Made by a program: the position numbers and the translations under genes. From contig JAVBRU010000038.1 in assembly GCA_031547595.1 (NCBI GenBank), positions 1 to 64,000 of the forward strand: a stretch of 64,000 nt of DNA. Direction: 5' to 3'. The DNA is from JAVBRU01 sp031547595 (lineage in GTDB: Bacteria; Bacillota; Clostridia; Christensenellales; Aristaeellaceae). Below the pieces are notes generated by a model that had not been told where the DNA came from, searched no databases, and was given only the letters and a program-made list of their open reading frames with translations. This document shows positions 33,415 through 41,887 of this stretch, piece by piece (position 1 is the first letter of the stretch; each line of letters begins with the position of its first letter).

Positions 33415-34650
33415 TCAAATCCCCTCCTTTCTGGCTTGCATAATTTCTGTCAGCCCCTGCACCCGGGTATCATACTGCGCCTCCGAAAAATTGCGCGGGT
33501 CTGCCTGGTCTCCATCAAAGGACACCACCGGAATATCGCACATTCCCCCGATTTGGCGGCTCATTTCATACATAAACCCACTCCATAGTTTGCAGGAACG
33601 GTTGGTGTGCACCAGCAGGCCCTCCACGTGGTTATCCCGGCAAAGCTTCACGCGCTTATCCCGGGATACCTTCAAATTGATGGCATTGGGCACCAGGCAA
33701 TAGGCGCGGATCATGTCTTCAAAGGAATGATAGTCAAAGCCAAAAGCATCGGCATAAATGGTGGTCACCATATTGATGCCCCGGTCTCGCAGGCCCTGAG
33801 ACGTAACACGCAGCCACGGCCAGCAGGCAATGCCCTCAAACATAATGCGATATTTTTCTTCGCCCCGGAAGGTGCTCTTGCCCTCCGCCGCATTCTGCCG
33901 GTATTCTGCCAGCAGTGTTTCCATGGCTTCGGCCGCTTCGGGCTTCCCCCGGGCTGTGACCATCACCGCCATATGGTTGAGCAGGTCAAACCCATTAAAA
34001 GGCGAAGGCACATGGCATGCCTCGGCAGTGGCCGCCAGCCAGGCGCGGCTGGTACGGCAGCTTGCAGCCATCACTTCCCGGAACCGCTCCTCCCGCCACA
34101 CTTTGCCTGTAATCTCCGTCAGCTGCTTCACAGCCTCCCGAAACTGCGCGCTGACATAATCCATAGTAGCTACCGAAACCTGATCATCCGGCGTGAAGGG
34201 AATATCGATCATAATGAGGGGAATCTTTAGCTCTGCCGATAGATTTTCATACCATTTGATCATGCAGTTGCAGATGTTGTTGCAGCATAAAAGAAAATCC
34301 GGCTGTGGCATATTCTGCTCCGGCGCGTCCTTCACCTTGGCATACGCCAGGGAAATGCGGGCATAGGCGCACAGATCATTGGAATAGCCATCGCCCTCTG
34401 CGATTTCGCAAAGCCGCGCCCCGCCTCCTCGCGCCGCAATGGCCGCCGCCTGGTTTTCGGGGTAGCACACCGTCAGCCCCAGCGTTTCAGGGATTTCCAC
34501 CGGGAAATTACTGCTGCACCAGCCCACCATTTCGCCCCGCTCCTTGGCTTCAAGCGCATCTGCATAAGCATTTGCCGCAATCTGGCCCAGCTTGAACTTG
34601 GCCGAGTTTGGGTCCGGGGGCATGCGCTGCTTTTTCACCTCTTCGGACAC
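33415..34650 (-). CDS. 2-hydroxyacyl-CoA dehydratase subunit (HgdA/FldB-like)
   Basis: The 411-residue protein is the larger subunit of the same dehydratase family. It shows GEMVGWCSSNFPVEIPETLG near residues 38-57 (first conserved Cys), CAYARISLAYAKV near 95-107, and DFLLCCNNICNCMIKWYENL near 120-140. A later segment LVHTNRSCKLWSG near 360 carries the next conserved Cys. With the HgdB-like subunit it forms the cluster-containing dimer that is activated by the HgdC-like ATPase. The start is GTG at 34650 with GGAGGAAA nine bases upstream, 16 bases inside the end of the activator gene. The Cys-rich segments mark it as an oxygen-sensitive enzyme of strict anaerobes. Confidence 0.86.
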   Translation of the reverse strand: MSEEVKKQRMPPDPNSAKFKLGQIAANAYADALEAKERGEMVGWCSSNFPVEIPETLGLTVCYPENQAAAIAARGGGARLCEIAEGDGYSNDLCAYARISLAYAKVKDAPEQNMPQPDFLLCCNNICNCMIKWYENLSAELKIPLIMIDIPFTPDDQVSVATMDYVSAQFREAVKQLTEITGKVWREERFREVMAASCRTSRAWLAATAEACHVPSPFNGFDLLNHMAVMVTARGKPEAAEAMETLLAEYRQNAAEGKSTFRGEEKYRIMFEGIACWPWLRVTSQGLRDRGINMVTTIYADAFGFDYHSFEDMIRAYCLVPNAINLKVSRDKRVKLCRDNHVEGLLVHTNRSCKLWSGFMYEMSRQIGGMCDIPVVSFDGDQADPRNFSEAQYDTRVQGLTEIMQARKEGI

Positions 34651-35441
34651 AGTGTGTTTCCTCCCTTATCCATGGTTTTTTGATAGGCCAGCCGGGCAGC
34701 GCCCATCGCGCCAAACAGCTGGGCTTGATTGGAATATAAGATATCCATGTGCAGTTCTTCGGCCAGGGCTTTTCGCACCGCCTCATTGGCAGCCACGCCG
34801 CCGCTGATGCAAAGGGGCGCACACACCGCCTGACGCTTGGCCAATGCCGCCGTGCGCACCGCCACAGAGCGGCAGATGCCTGCGACCACATCATCCCGCT
34901 TTGCGCCGGCGGATAACTGGCTGATGACCTCGCTTTCGGCAAACACGGTGCAAGTGGAGGAGATGGACGCCGGCGCGCAGGAGCGCAGCGCCTCTGTTGT
35001 CAACCCCGACACCGGAATCTGCAAAATGCCCGCCATCACATCCAGGAACCGGCCCGTTCCGGCAGCGCATTTATCGTTCACCAAAAAGCTGCTCATGCGT
35101 CCCATCGCATCCAGGCAGATCACTTTGGCATCCTGCCCGCCAATGTCAATCACGGTGCGCACCTGCGGAAAAACCATCCGCGCGCCCAAGGCATGGCAGG
35201 TAAGCTCGCTGGCTTCATGCTGCGCAGCCTGCCACACATGGCGGCCATAGCCTGTCACGGCGGATGCCGCCAGTTCCTCCGGGTGGATACCGGCCTTATG
35301 CAGCACCTGCGAAACCGCCTCCTGCGCGCCCGCTGTGCCAATACCGGCAAAAACAAGAGATGTCGCCAGCACGGTTTCGCCCCCCGCCAGCAGGGCGCAT
35401 TTGGATGTGGTGGAGCCGATATCGATCCCCAGGGTAAGCAT
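34635..35441 (-). CDS. 2-hydroxyacyl-CoA dehydratase activator ATPase (HgdC/FldI-like)
   Basis: The 268-residue activator belongs to the ASKHA fold. It contains LGIDIGSTTSKCALL at the N-terminus, IDIGGQDAKVICLD near residues 97-110, the cluster Cys in NDKCAAGTGRFLDVMA (about 122-137) and a second Cys in STCTVFAESEV. It uses ATP hydrolysis to inject one electron into the dehydratase, binding a [4Fe-4S] cluster between two subunits. Length is normal for the family. Of two nearby ATGs the one at 35441 has GGGGGG six bases upstream; the earlier one abuts the site. It is the first gene of the operon (activator, two subunits, CoA transferase, AraC regulator). Confidence 0.92.
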   Translation of the reverse strand: MLTLGIDIGSTTSKCALLAGGETVLATSLVFAGIGTAGAQEAVSQVLHKAGIHPEELAASAVTGYGRHVWQAAQHEASELTCHALGARMVFPQVRTVIDIGGQDAKVICLDAMGRMSSFLVNDKCAAGTGRFLDVMAGILQIPVSGLTTEALRSCAPASISSTCTVFAESEVISQLSAGAKRDDVVAGICRSVAVRTAALAKRQAVCAPLCISGGVAANEAVRKALAEELHMDILYSNQAQLFGAMGAARLAYQKTMDKGGNTLCPKR

Positions 35442-35482
35442 CCGCATCCCCCCTTCAACTGTGATGTATGGGTTCCTCATTA

Positions 35483-35511
35483 ATCATATTTTCTCAAAAT
35501 GCAGGTGTCAA
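35483..35511 (-). promoter_or_regulatory. Promoter of the dehydratase operon
   Basis: Perfect TTGACA (35506-35511), a 17-base spacer and TATGAT (35483-35488) on the minus strand. This strong -35 and the absence of the TGTCGGATA box set it apart from the shared-box regulon. Confidence 0.75.
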
Positions 35512-35549
35512 GGCACAGCAAAGGATGTCGAATCAAATGACATAAGGAT

Positions 35550-35569
35550 CCAATAAATTGTCGGATGAT
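35550..35569 (+). promoter_or_regulatory. TGTCGGATA box, copy 4 (GH2 gene)
   Basis: The plus-strand sequence is CCAATAAATTGTCGGATGAT. The base after TGTC lies 44 bases upstream of the -10 TATAAT at 35607-35612, one base less than in the other copies. Box orientation relative to the gene is the same as elsewhere, although the gene is on the other strand. Confidence 0.7.
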
Positions 35570-35606
35570 TCATGGCTGTTGCCATTGTATCTGCCCAGGC
35601 AATGGT

Positions 35607-35612
35607 TATAAT
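35607..35612 (+). promoter_or_regulatory. -10 element of the GH2 promoter
   Basis: A perfect TATAAT with no good -35 at 17 bases (TATCTG-like). The start codon is 35 bases downstream. The poor -35 fits activator-dependent transcription from the upstream box. Confidence 0.6.
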
Positions 35613-35646
35613 GGAACTGCAAACTTGCTTTGAAGGATGTGTAGAA

Positions 35647-37977
35647 ATGTTACAAATGGATTGGAACGGCAATTGGCGGTTTTGGAATGCGGGGCATCCG
35701 GCAGATGCATGCCCGGTGCAGCTTCCGCATGATGCCATGCGCATGGAGGCCCGGGACGCCTCTTTGCCAGAGGGCCATACCACCGCATGGTATCCCGGCG
35801 GAAAGTATGTGTACGAAAAGCATTTTTCCGGCGACGGCCTTGTGGATAAAAACGTGCTGATGGAAATCGAGGGGGCATACCGTCATGCCGAAATAACCTT
35901 AAACGACCTCCCCGTCGGCATCTGGAAATATGGCTATACGGGCTTTTTTGTGCCGCTGACGCACAAAATCAGGACGGGCGAAAACGTGCTGCGCGTGGTG
36001 GTTGACAACAGCCAAACACCCAACAGCCGGTGGTATTCCGGCAGCGGCCTGTACCGGCCGGTATCCTTGTGGGTGGCGCAGGATGCGTATTTTGTCCCCG
36101 ATGGACTGCGGGTCACCACCTTATCCACCCATCCGGCAAGGGTGCAAGTGGATGTGCAGGCCGTTTGCCGATTGGAGGACAGCATCAAAATAGCGATTTT
36201 ACATCAGGGCAAAAACGTAGCGCAGGCCGAGGGCAACCTTGCCGTTTTAGAAATTCCAGAAGCCCGCCTCTGGTGCGCAGAGCAGCCTGCTTTGTACGAA
36301 ATTTGCCTGTCTTTGCACAGGAACGGCCAGCTTTTGGACGAGCACCGGGAATCCTTTGGCATTCGCCAGCTTGCCTGGGATGCTAAGAGCGGCTTTCAGG
36401 TCAACGGAAAAACCGTCAAGTTCAGGGGCGGCTGTATGCATCATGACAACGGCTTGCTGGGCGCTGCGGCTTATACCGATGCGGAATGGCGGAAGGCCCG
36501 CATTATCAAAAAGCAGGGCTTTAACGCCGTGCGCTGCGCCCACAACCCGCCCTCCAAGGCATTCCTCAGCGCCTGCGATGGCCTCGGGCTGTACGTGATG
36601 GAAGAAGCCTTTGACCAGTGGCAGGTGCCGCAGACGGCATACGATTATGCTGCCAATTTTGACGCCTGGTGGGAGCAGGACATCACCGCCATGGTGCGCC
36701 GGGATTATAACCACCCCAGCATTGTGATGTACTCTGTTGGCAATGAAATTTCGGACCTCAGCCTGCCCAAGGGGGCAGCTATCTGCAAAGCATTATCCGA
36801 AAAAATACACGGCCTGGATAGCTCCCGCCCCGTCACGCTGGCGGTGAACAGCCTGCTGACCGGCATGGCGTACGAGCAGGCGCGGCACAGCGATGATGTG
36901 ATGGGCAGCATGGAAATCAACAACTTTGTCACCCTGATGAGCAAAGTGAAAAGCAGCATGACGGCGGGGCACCTGGCAGCCATACTGGGCAAAGCCATAG
37001 AGCATGTGGATATCCTGGGCCTGAATTACAGCGAAGCGCTGTTTGAGGGCATGCATGCGCTGTTTCCCGATGTGGTGATTGTGTCCAGCGAAACCTACCC
37101 CAGCCGCCTGGCAGAAAACTGGCCTTTGGTGCTTTCCCTGCCCTATGTGGTGGGCGATTTTCAATGGACAGCCTGGGACTATCTGGGCGAGACTGGGCTG
37201 GGCCTGCCTGAGTATGGCACAGCGCACGCCCCCTTTACCAAGCCCTACCCCTGCCTGGCCGCGGCCTGTGGCTCTATGGATATAACAGGGCAGCCCACGC
37301 CGCAGATGGCGTATACCCAAATTGCATGGGGCCTGCGCAGCGACCCCTACATCGCCGTGCGGCCAGTCAATCATACGGACGAAGCTTATTCCTTAGGCCT
37401 GTGGCGGTTGACCGACGCGTCCCCTCGCTGGGCATGGCCGGGGCTAGAAGGCTGCCCTGCGGAAATCCTGATCTTCAGCAATGCTTCCGTGGTGGCGCTT
37501 TGGCAAGAGAATAAATTGATCAGCAAGGAAAAGCCCGTCGCCTGCGCCTGTACCTTCCGTACGACATATCACCCTGGCATGCTGACAGCCGTCGCCTATA
37601 ATGCTGCAGGGCAGGAAACAGGCCGCGCTGCCCTTTGCACCCCAGGCGACGCAGCGGCCTTGATACTAACCGCAGAGCAGCCCGCCATCCGCCCCGGTCA
37701 ACTGATCTTTTTGAACCTTGCGCTGGCCGATCCGATGGGGCGGGAAGCGCCGCAGGCAGAGTACACCATATCCTTGCAAACAGATGGGCCTGTGACGCTG
37801 TTGGCAGCAGGCAATGCCGACCCGGAGCAGGTTGACCCCTTCTCCCCTCCCCCATGCAAAACCTGGCAAGGCCGGGCACAGATCGTCCTGCGCGGCGAAG
37901 CGGCAGGCATCGGCACATTATCCGTGCATGCCAGCGGATTGCAGCCCGCCTCTATTTGCATTTCCATAACAGAATAA
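35647..37977 (+). CDS. Glycoside hydrolase family 2 enzyme (beta-galactosidase/glucuronidase-like)
   Basis: The 776-residue enzyme follows the GH2 order: sugar-binding beta-sandwich (about 1-160), Ig-like domain (160-260), TIM barrel (260-560) and C-terminal beta domains. The acid/base Glu is in SVGNEISDLS (about residue 367) and the nucleophile Glu in IVSSETYPSR (about 482). GGCMHHDNGLLG and FNAVRCAHNPPS are the usual substrate-site segments. No signal peptide is present, so it cleaves imported beta-galactosides, glucuronides, mannosides or glucosides. The ATG at 35647 has AAGGA nine bases upstream; the longer frame overlaps the promoter. It carries the shared TGTCGGATA box, so it should be co-regulated with the rhamnosidase operon. 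It stands alone and ends in a bidirectional terminator. Confidence 0.87.
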   Translation: MLQMDWNGNWRFWNAGHPADACPVQLPHDAMRMEARDASLPEGHTTAWYPGGKYVYEKHFSGDGLVDKNVLMEIEGAYRHAEITLNDLPVGIWKYGYTGFFVPLTHKIRTGENVLRVVVDNSQTPNSRWYSGSGLYRPVSLWVAQDAYFVPDGLRVTTLSTHPARVQVDVQAVCRLEDSIKIAILHQGKNVAQAEGNLAVLEIPEARLWCAEQPALYEICLSLHRNGQLLDEHRESFGIRQLAWDAKSGFQVNGKTVKFRGGCMHHDNGLLGAAAYTDAEWRKARIIKKQGFNAVRCAHNPPSKAFLSACDGLGLYVMEEAFDQWQVPQTAYDYAANFDAWWEQDITAMVRRDYNHPSIVMYSVGNEISDLSLPKGAAICKALSEKIHGLDSSRPVTLAVNSLLTGMAYEQARHSDDVMGSMEINNFVTLMSKVKSSMTAGHLAAILGKAIEHVDILGLNYSEALFEGMHALFPDVVIVSSETYPSRLAENWPLVLSLPYVVGDFQWTAWDYLGETGLGLPEYGTAHAPFTKPYPCLAAACGSMDITGQPTPQMAYTQIAWGLRSDPYIAVRPVNHTDEAYSLGLWRLTDASPRWAWPGLEGCPAEILIFSNASVVALWQENKLISKEKPVACACTFRTTYHPGMLTAVAYNAAGQETGRAALCTPGDAAALILTAEQPAIRPGQLIFLNLALADPMGREAPQAEYTISLQTDGPVTLLAAGNADPEQVDPFSPPPCKTWQGRAQIVLRGEAAGIGTLSVHASGLQPASICISITE

Positions 37978-37986
37978 GCACATACG

Positions 37987-38028
37987 CAAAAAGACGGACA
38001 GGATTTTTGATCCCGTCCGCCCTTTTTG
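37987..38028. terminator. Bidirectional terminator between GH2 and esterase genes
   Basis: GACGGAC (37993-37999) pairs with GTCC(G) at 38015-38019 and inner GGAT/ATCC pairs, with A and T runs outside on both sides. It serves the plus-strand GH2 gene and the minus-strand esterase gene. Confidence 0.75.
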
Positions 38029-38046
38029 CTTTATCAGTACAGCGCT

Positions 38047-39246
38047 TTATTTCGCCGCATCCACCACCAGCGCACCGTCCACGCGGGAGAAGGTCTTCAG
38101 GAAATCCCAAGCGTTCTGGGCATAGGAGGGCGTCACCCAATGGGGATGGTTGTCAATGCCCACCAAAGTCATCATGTTGATGCCATCCGCATCGAAGTAT
38201 TCGCACAAGGTGTGGCGGGTGCCATCGATGTATTGCGTGTACACCTTATCGGCAGTGATACCCAGCATGTTATCTTCAGTGCGCAGTGCATCGTTCGTAA
38301 CACCCAGCATATCCAGCCATGCATTGATGCCCACCAGCGCCGCATCGGTATAGGGCAGCTGATGCATGTCGCAAGCGCCGGTTTGGATGTACAGGGGCAT
38401 GGTGTTGGCGGCGGCAATCTGCTCCGCCGTCACGCGCAGCGGGCTGACCACCGCGTCCTCGGAGTACTGGTCAATGGAGAAGAAGAAGCCGGAGCCGCTG
38501 TGGCCCGCCACGCCCGCAATGATATCGGAGCACACAATGCCAGCATACATGCTGCTCATATTGCCCTTGGACATGCCGGTCACATATACCTTTGTACGGT
38601 CGATGGGGTAGCCCTCCGCCTCCATGCGGTCCAGATAAGCGGTGATGTTGCCCGTCACCAGATCCGCCTGCATGTTGTTGTTATCGGGGACAACCACCAT
38701 AAACTCATTATCATAGCAGATGTTCACAAAGCCGTGGTTGATGGCCTCAAACAGTGTGCCGCCATTGCCATGGAAGCAGAATACCACAGGATATTCATCC
38801 GCGTTGCCCTCTTCTAGCATATAATCGGGGGTAAACGTCAGCCAGGAAGTGGCCACTTCCTCTGTATCATAGGCCTTTTCAATCAGGCCACGGCCCTGCC
38901 AATAATTGACCATGTAATCACTGGCGTAGTTGGAATCGCCCACCAAGCACAGCTCATAGATGATGGTGCTCAGGATTTTTTCGCCCATGGCGCTGTTGAT
39001 AAACGTGTCTACATCAAAGGTGTCATCGCCATTGCCCTTCACGATCTGGTAAGCCGTGTAGAAGCCATGATATACCGTGGAATCGAACCAAAGGTTTTTG
39101 TTTGCATAGTCGCGGACAAAGCCGGTGTAGCTGTCCGCCTCGGCAGAGGGCGGGGCCGGGGGCATTTGGGGCGCAGCTTCGGCCAGCGCAGCCACCGACG
39201 ACAGCAGCATCAGGATCGCCAAAGCAAGTGCAAGCATTTTTTTCAT
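38047..39246 (-). CDS. Secreted alpha/beta hydrolase, tandem copy 2
   Basis: The 399-residue protein has a signal peptide (MKKMLALALAILMLLSSVAA, cleavage after ALA near residue 22). An alpha/beta hydrolase follows: VVFCFHGNGGT near 173 (oxyanion region), VYVTGMSKGNMSS near 228 with the nucleophile Ser in GMSKG, and a C-terminal His in DGINMMTLVGIDNHPHW. It is close to its neighbour at 39299-40486 over the whole length, sharing APQMPPAPPSAEAD, WFDSTVYHGFYTAYQIVKGN and SDYMVNYW-type segments, so the pair arose by tandem duplication. It is co-transcribed with that gene (52-base gap). It probably cleaves esters outside the cell; the changed elbow (GMSKG versus GQSMG) may mean a different substrate. 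Confidence 0.83.
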   Translation of the reverse strand: MKKMLALALAILMLLSSVAALAEAAPQMPPAPPSAEADSYTGFVRDYANKNLWFDSTVYHGFYTAYQIVKGNGDDTFDVDTFINSAMGEKILSTIIYELCLVGDSNYASDYMVNYWQGRGLIEKAYDTEEVATSWLTFTPDYMLEEGNADEYPVVFCFHGNGGTLFEAINHGFVNICYDNEFMVVVPDNNNMQADLVTGNITAYLDRMEAEGYPIDRTKVYVTGMSKGNMSSMYAGIVCSDIIAGVAGHSGSGFFFSIDQYSEDAVVSPLRVTAEQIAAANTMPLYIQTGACDMHQLPYTDAALVGINAWLDMLGVTNDALRTEDNMLGITADKVYTQYIDGTRHTLCEYFDADGINMMTLVGIDNHPHWVTPSYAQNAWDFLKTFSRVDGALVVDAAK

Positions 39247-39298
39247 TACGGGGTTCCTCCTTTTTATTCTCGTCTATCCAGGGCATCACAAAGTTTGC

Positions 39299-40486
39299 TT
39301 ATTTGCTGATCACCAGCTCGCCATCCACGCGGGAGAACTGCTTGAGGAAGTTCCAGGCATTGATGGAATAAGAGGGGCTGGTCCAGTGGGGCATGCCGTC
39401 CACAGCCACCACACGGCCCATCACAGTGCCATTTGCATGGATGTAATCAGCAAAAGTATAGATCGTGCCATCCATACGGCGCGTGTATACCTTGTCCGCG
39501 GTGATGCCAAGCACGTTGTCATCGTTCTTGGCAGGCACAGTGTCGATGCCATTGGCGGCCACCCATTTTACCAGGCCGGTCACGTTATCCAGGGACAAGG
39601 GCAACTGCTTCATATCGCAGGTGCCAATCTGGATAAAGAAGGGGGCAAAATTGGCGTTGGCAAGGTCCGCTTCCGTGGCGTTCCAGCTGCCCATGCTGCT
39701 TTCATCGCCTGCCGTAGATGCCACATACAGGCCGCGAGCGCTGGAGTTGGCAGCCAACGCCGCCACACGGCGGTTGTCCTTGGCGCCCATATAGAAGGAC
39801 GCCATGCCGCCCATGGACTGGCCAACCACATAAATACGGGTGTAATCAATGGGCAGGCCCGCTGCCTCCAATTCCGCCAGCTGCGCATCCATATCAGCAA
39901 TCAGGAAATCCGTGCTGACGCGGCTTGGGCATACCACGATGAACTCGTTATCAAAGCAGATTTCCACAAAGCCATGGTTGGTGGCCTCAAACATTGTGCC
40001 GCCGCCGCCATGATAGTCAAAGATGATGGGGTACTTCTGCTGGTTGCCTTCGGCCAGCATGTATTCCGGGGTATAGGCCACGTAGGCCTTGTCCGCATCA
40101 TCCATATAATAGGGCATTTCGATAACGCCGCGGCCCTTCCAATAGTTGACCATGTAATCACATGCCACGTTGCTATCGCCAATGAGCACCAGCTCATACA
40201 CGATGCGCTCCAGAGTTTTTTCGCCCAAAGCGCTATTGATGAATGCATCCACATCAAAGGTGTCATCGCCATTGCCCTTCACAATCTGGTATGCCGTGTA
40301 GAAGCCATGATACACAGTGGAATCAAACCACATAGACTTGTTGGCATAGTCCCGGACGGAGCCAGTGTAGGTGTCCGCCTCAGCAGAGGGCGGGGCCGGG
40401 GGCATCTGAGGCGCACTTTCGGCCAGCGCGGCAGCGGAGGCCAGCAACAGCAGGGCTGCCAGCAGCAAAGCAAGAGTCTTTTTCAT
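39299..40486 (-). CDS. Secreted alpha/beta hydrolase, tandem copy 1
   Basis: The 395-residue secreted hydrolase has a signal peptide (MKKTLALLLAALLLLASAAA, cleavage after ALA near residue 23). It shows IIFDYHGGGGT near 170, the nucleophile elbow YVVGQSMGGMASF near 225 and a His in VVAVDGMPHWTSP near the C-terminus. The region after the signal peptide (APQMPPAPPSAEAD) is a proline-rich linker also found in copy 2. The ATG at 40486 has a GGAG-type site upstream. It is the first gene of a two-gene transcript whose promoter carries the shared TGTCGGATA box, so it belongs to the same regulon as the carboxylesterase at 19049-20677. The substrate is likely an esterified sugar or acid, by context only. 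Confidence 0.83.
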   Translation of the reverse strand: MKKTLALLLAALLLLASAAALAESAPQMPPAPPSAEADTYTGSVRDYANKSMWFDSTVYHGFYTAYQIVKGNGDDTFDVDAFINSALGEKTLERIVYELVLIGDSNVACDYMVNYWKGRGVIEMPYYMDDADKAYVAYTPEYMLAEGNQQKYPIIFDYHGGGGTMFEATNHGFVEICFDNEFIVVCPSRVSTDFLIADMDAQLAELEAAGLPIDYTRIYVVGQSMGGMASFYMGAKDNRRVAALAANSSARGLYVASTAGDESSMGSWNATEADLANANFAPFFIQIGTCDMKQLPLSLDNVTGLVKWVAANGIDTVPAKNDDNVLGITADKVYTRRMDGTIYTFADYIHANGTVMGRVVAVDGMPHWTSPSYSINAWNFLKQFSRVDGELVISK

Positions 40487-40542
40487 GAGGTATTCCTCCT
40501 TTATTAATTGCGCCTGTGACAACAGGCTAATGAAGTATCTTC

Positions 40543-40548
40543 AGGATA
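40543..40548 (-). promoter_or_regulatory. -10 element of the tandem-esterase promoter
   Basis: TATCCT at 40543-40548 on the minus strand is a poor -10 with a weak -35 (TCCTTT). It was chosen because it lies exactly 45 bases from the box, as in the other promoters. Confidence 0.45.
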
Positions 40549-40586
40549 CACATAAAAAGAATGAAAAGGAATGATGGATCTTTGGC

Positions 40587-40608
40587 TTCATCCGACGTAT
40601 TTTTGGTA
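40587..40608 (-). promoter_or_regulatory. TGTCGGATA box, copy 5 (tandem esterases)
   Basis: The minus-strand sequence is TACCAAAAATACGTCGGATG, which differs from the others in ACGTC for TTGTC. The base after GTC lies 45 bases upstream of TATCCT. Confidence 0.6.
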
Positions 40609-40660
40609 TTAAAAAAAAGGAAGGACTTTGTCCCACCCTTTTCGTGTTTTCTACGAAGAC

Positions 40661-41779
40661 TCAAAATAATGCATTGGTTTCTGCTGTTTTTCCCCTTTCA
40701 TCCCGGAACTGCAGCGGGGATACTTTATAATAATTCCGAAACGTGCGCGAAAAATGATCCGCAGAATGGTAGCCGATCATTTCGGCAATTTCGGCGATTT
40801 TCATGGGCGTGTTCAGCAGATAACTGGCTGCGTCTGTCATGCGCAGATGGGTAATCAGCTCCGTATAGGTGTAGCCGGTATCTTTCTTGATCAGCACACT
40901 CAAATGAGATTCGTTGTAGTGGAACACCTTGGCCAGGTCGCTTAATGTCAGATGCTGATAATTATGCTGGATGTATTGTAAAACCAATGGCATCTCCATA
41001 TGAAGATTGCTATCATAAAACCGGATTGAGGATGAATAACGGCGCAGCATCGTGGAAAACAGCACAGTGACCAGGCCTGCGGCGCAGGCGTTGGAGCAGG
41101 CATCGTCAATCATGATATTCAGCGCAATCGAAATCATATGATACTTCACAGGGTTTGCATTGTCCGTATGAAACGTCAGATAGTTGGCGCTGCGTTCGCC
41201 ATACAGCATGGTGCGGAAAAAGCAAGCCAGCAGATCATTCCTGGATAGCAGCGAAAAGAATGTCTGATCGAAGGTGGAGCGCCGCATCAACAGCAGCAGC
41301 ACTACGCTGTTAGGGTCTGGAATCTCCAGCCGGTGGCGGGAGTTGGGGGCCAGCACGCAAACCTCCCCCTCCTGCAAGGTCAGCTCTTCTCCCTCAAAAA
41401 TCAATTGTGCGCTTCCCTTGAACACATAGTCCACTTCAAAGTAATCATGGGCATGCATGCCGGAACCGATGTTGCGAAACTGCTGTACCACGTACACCCC
41501 ATAATGATCGGGAAAAACCATGCCTTCTTCCACCAACGGCCGCTCCTTTGTGGCATACAGCGCCGGAAGCTGGCGGTTGGCCATCAATTCCAGAAAATAT
41601 TCTTCCGTGGGCTTCTTTTCCAAAACTGTGTGGCGCAGGGGTTGATAATGATCGGTGGTCAGGCCTGCGTCCACCGCCATCCGGCACGCCTCCGGGTAAT
41701 CAATCCTGCGGCCTGTTTTTCCATAATGATCTTCTATAATCTTCTGTAGATCTGAAAAATGGGCATACTGTTGCAGCAT
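40661..41779 (-). CDS. AraC-family transcriptional regulator, paralogue 3
   Basis: The 372-residue regulator has the same architecture as paralogues 1 and 2. A cupin domain carries QQFRNIGSGMHAHDYFEVDYVF and NSRHRLEIP. The HTH pair carries LTLSDLAKVFHYNESHLSVL and IAEIAEMIGYHSADHFSRTF. The N-terminal 95 residues are also alike. Three such regulators in 13 kb, all beside secreted esterases or glycosidases, suggest specialised control of glycoside or ester use. It is transcribed from its own promoter (TTGCTT, 17 bases, TACAAT) and has GGGGGAAGGA before the ATG. It is separated from the nucleotidyltransferase gene upstream by a terminator. Its gene ends shortly before the TGTCGGATA promoter of the esterases. 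Confidence 0.88.
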   Translation of the reverse strand: MLQQYAHFSDLQKIIEDHYGKTGRRIDYPEACRMAVDAGLTTDHYQPLRHTVLEKKPTEEYFLELMANRQLPALYATKERPLVEEGMVFPDHYGVYVVQQFRNIGSGMHAHDYFEVDYVFKGSAQLIFEGEELTLQEGEVCVLAPNSRHRLEIPDPNSVVLLLLMRRSTFDQTFFSLLSRNDLLACFFRTMLYGERSANYLTFHTDNANPVKYHMISIALNIMIDDACSNACAAGLVTVLFSTMLRRYSSSIRFYDSNLHMEMPLVLQYIQHNYQHLTLSDLAKVFHYNESHLSVLIKKDTGYTYTELITHLRMTDAASYLLNTPMKIAEIAEMIGYHSADHFSRTFRNYYKVSPLQFRDERGKTAETNALF

Positions 41780-41803
41780 ATTCCTTCCCCCTTGGCCGTT
41801 CCT

Positions 41804-41832
41804 ATTGTAAGTATATCACATCCATCAAGCAA
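41804..41832 (-). promoter_or_regulatory. Promoter of the third AraC-family gene
   Basis: On the minus strand TTGCTT (41827-41832) and TACAAT (41804-41809) are 17 bases apart, 25 bases before the start codon. The -35 begins inside the U-tract of the preceding terminator. Confidence 0.6.
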
Positions 41833-41872
41833 TAAAAAGCATCGCCTGTTCTCATACCAAGCGATGCAAAAA
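41832..41872 (-). terminator. Terminator after the nucleotidyltransferase gene
   Basis: GCATCGC (41839-41845) pairs with GCGATGC (41861-41867); A-rich runs on the left give TTTTTATT on the minus strand. It lies 21 bases after the stop codon. Confidence 0.75.
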
Positions 41873-41887
41873 GAGGCAACCGGGGAT

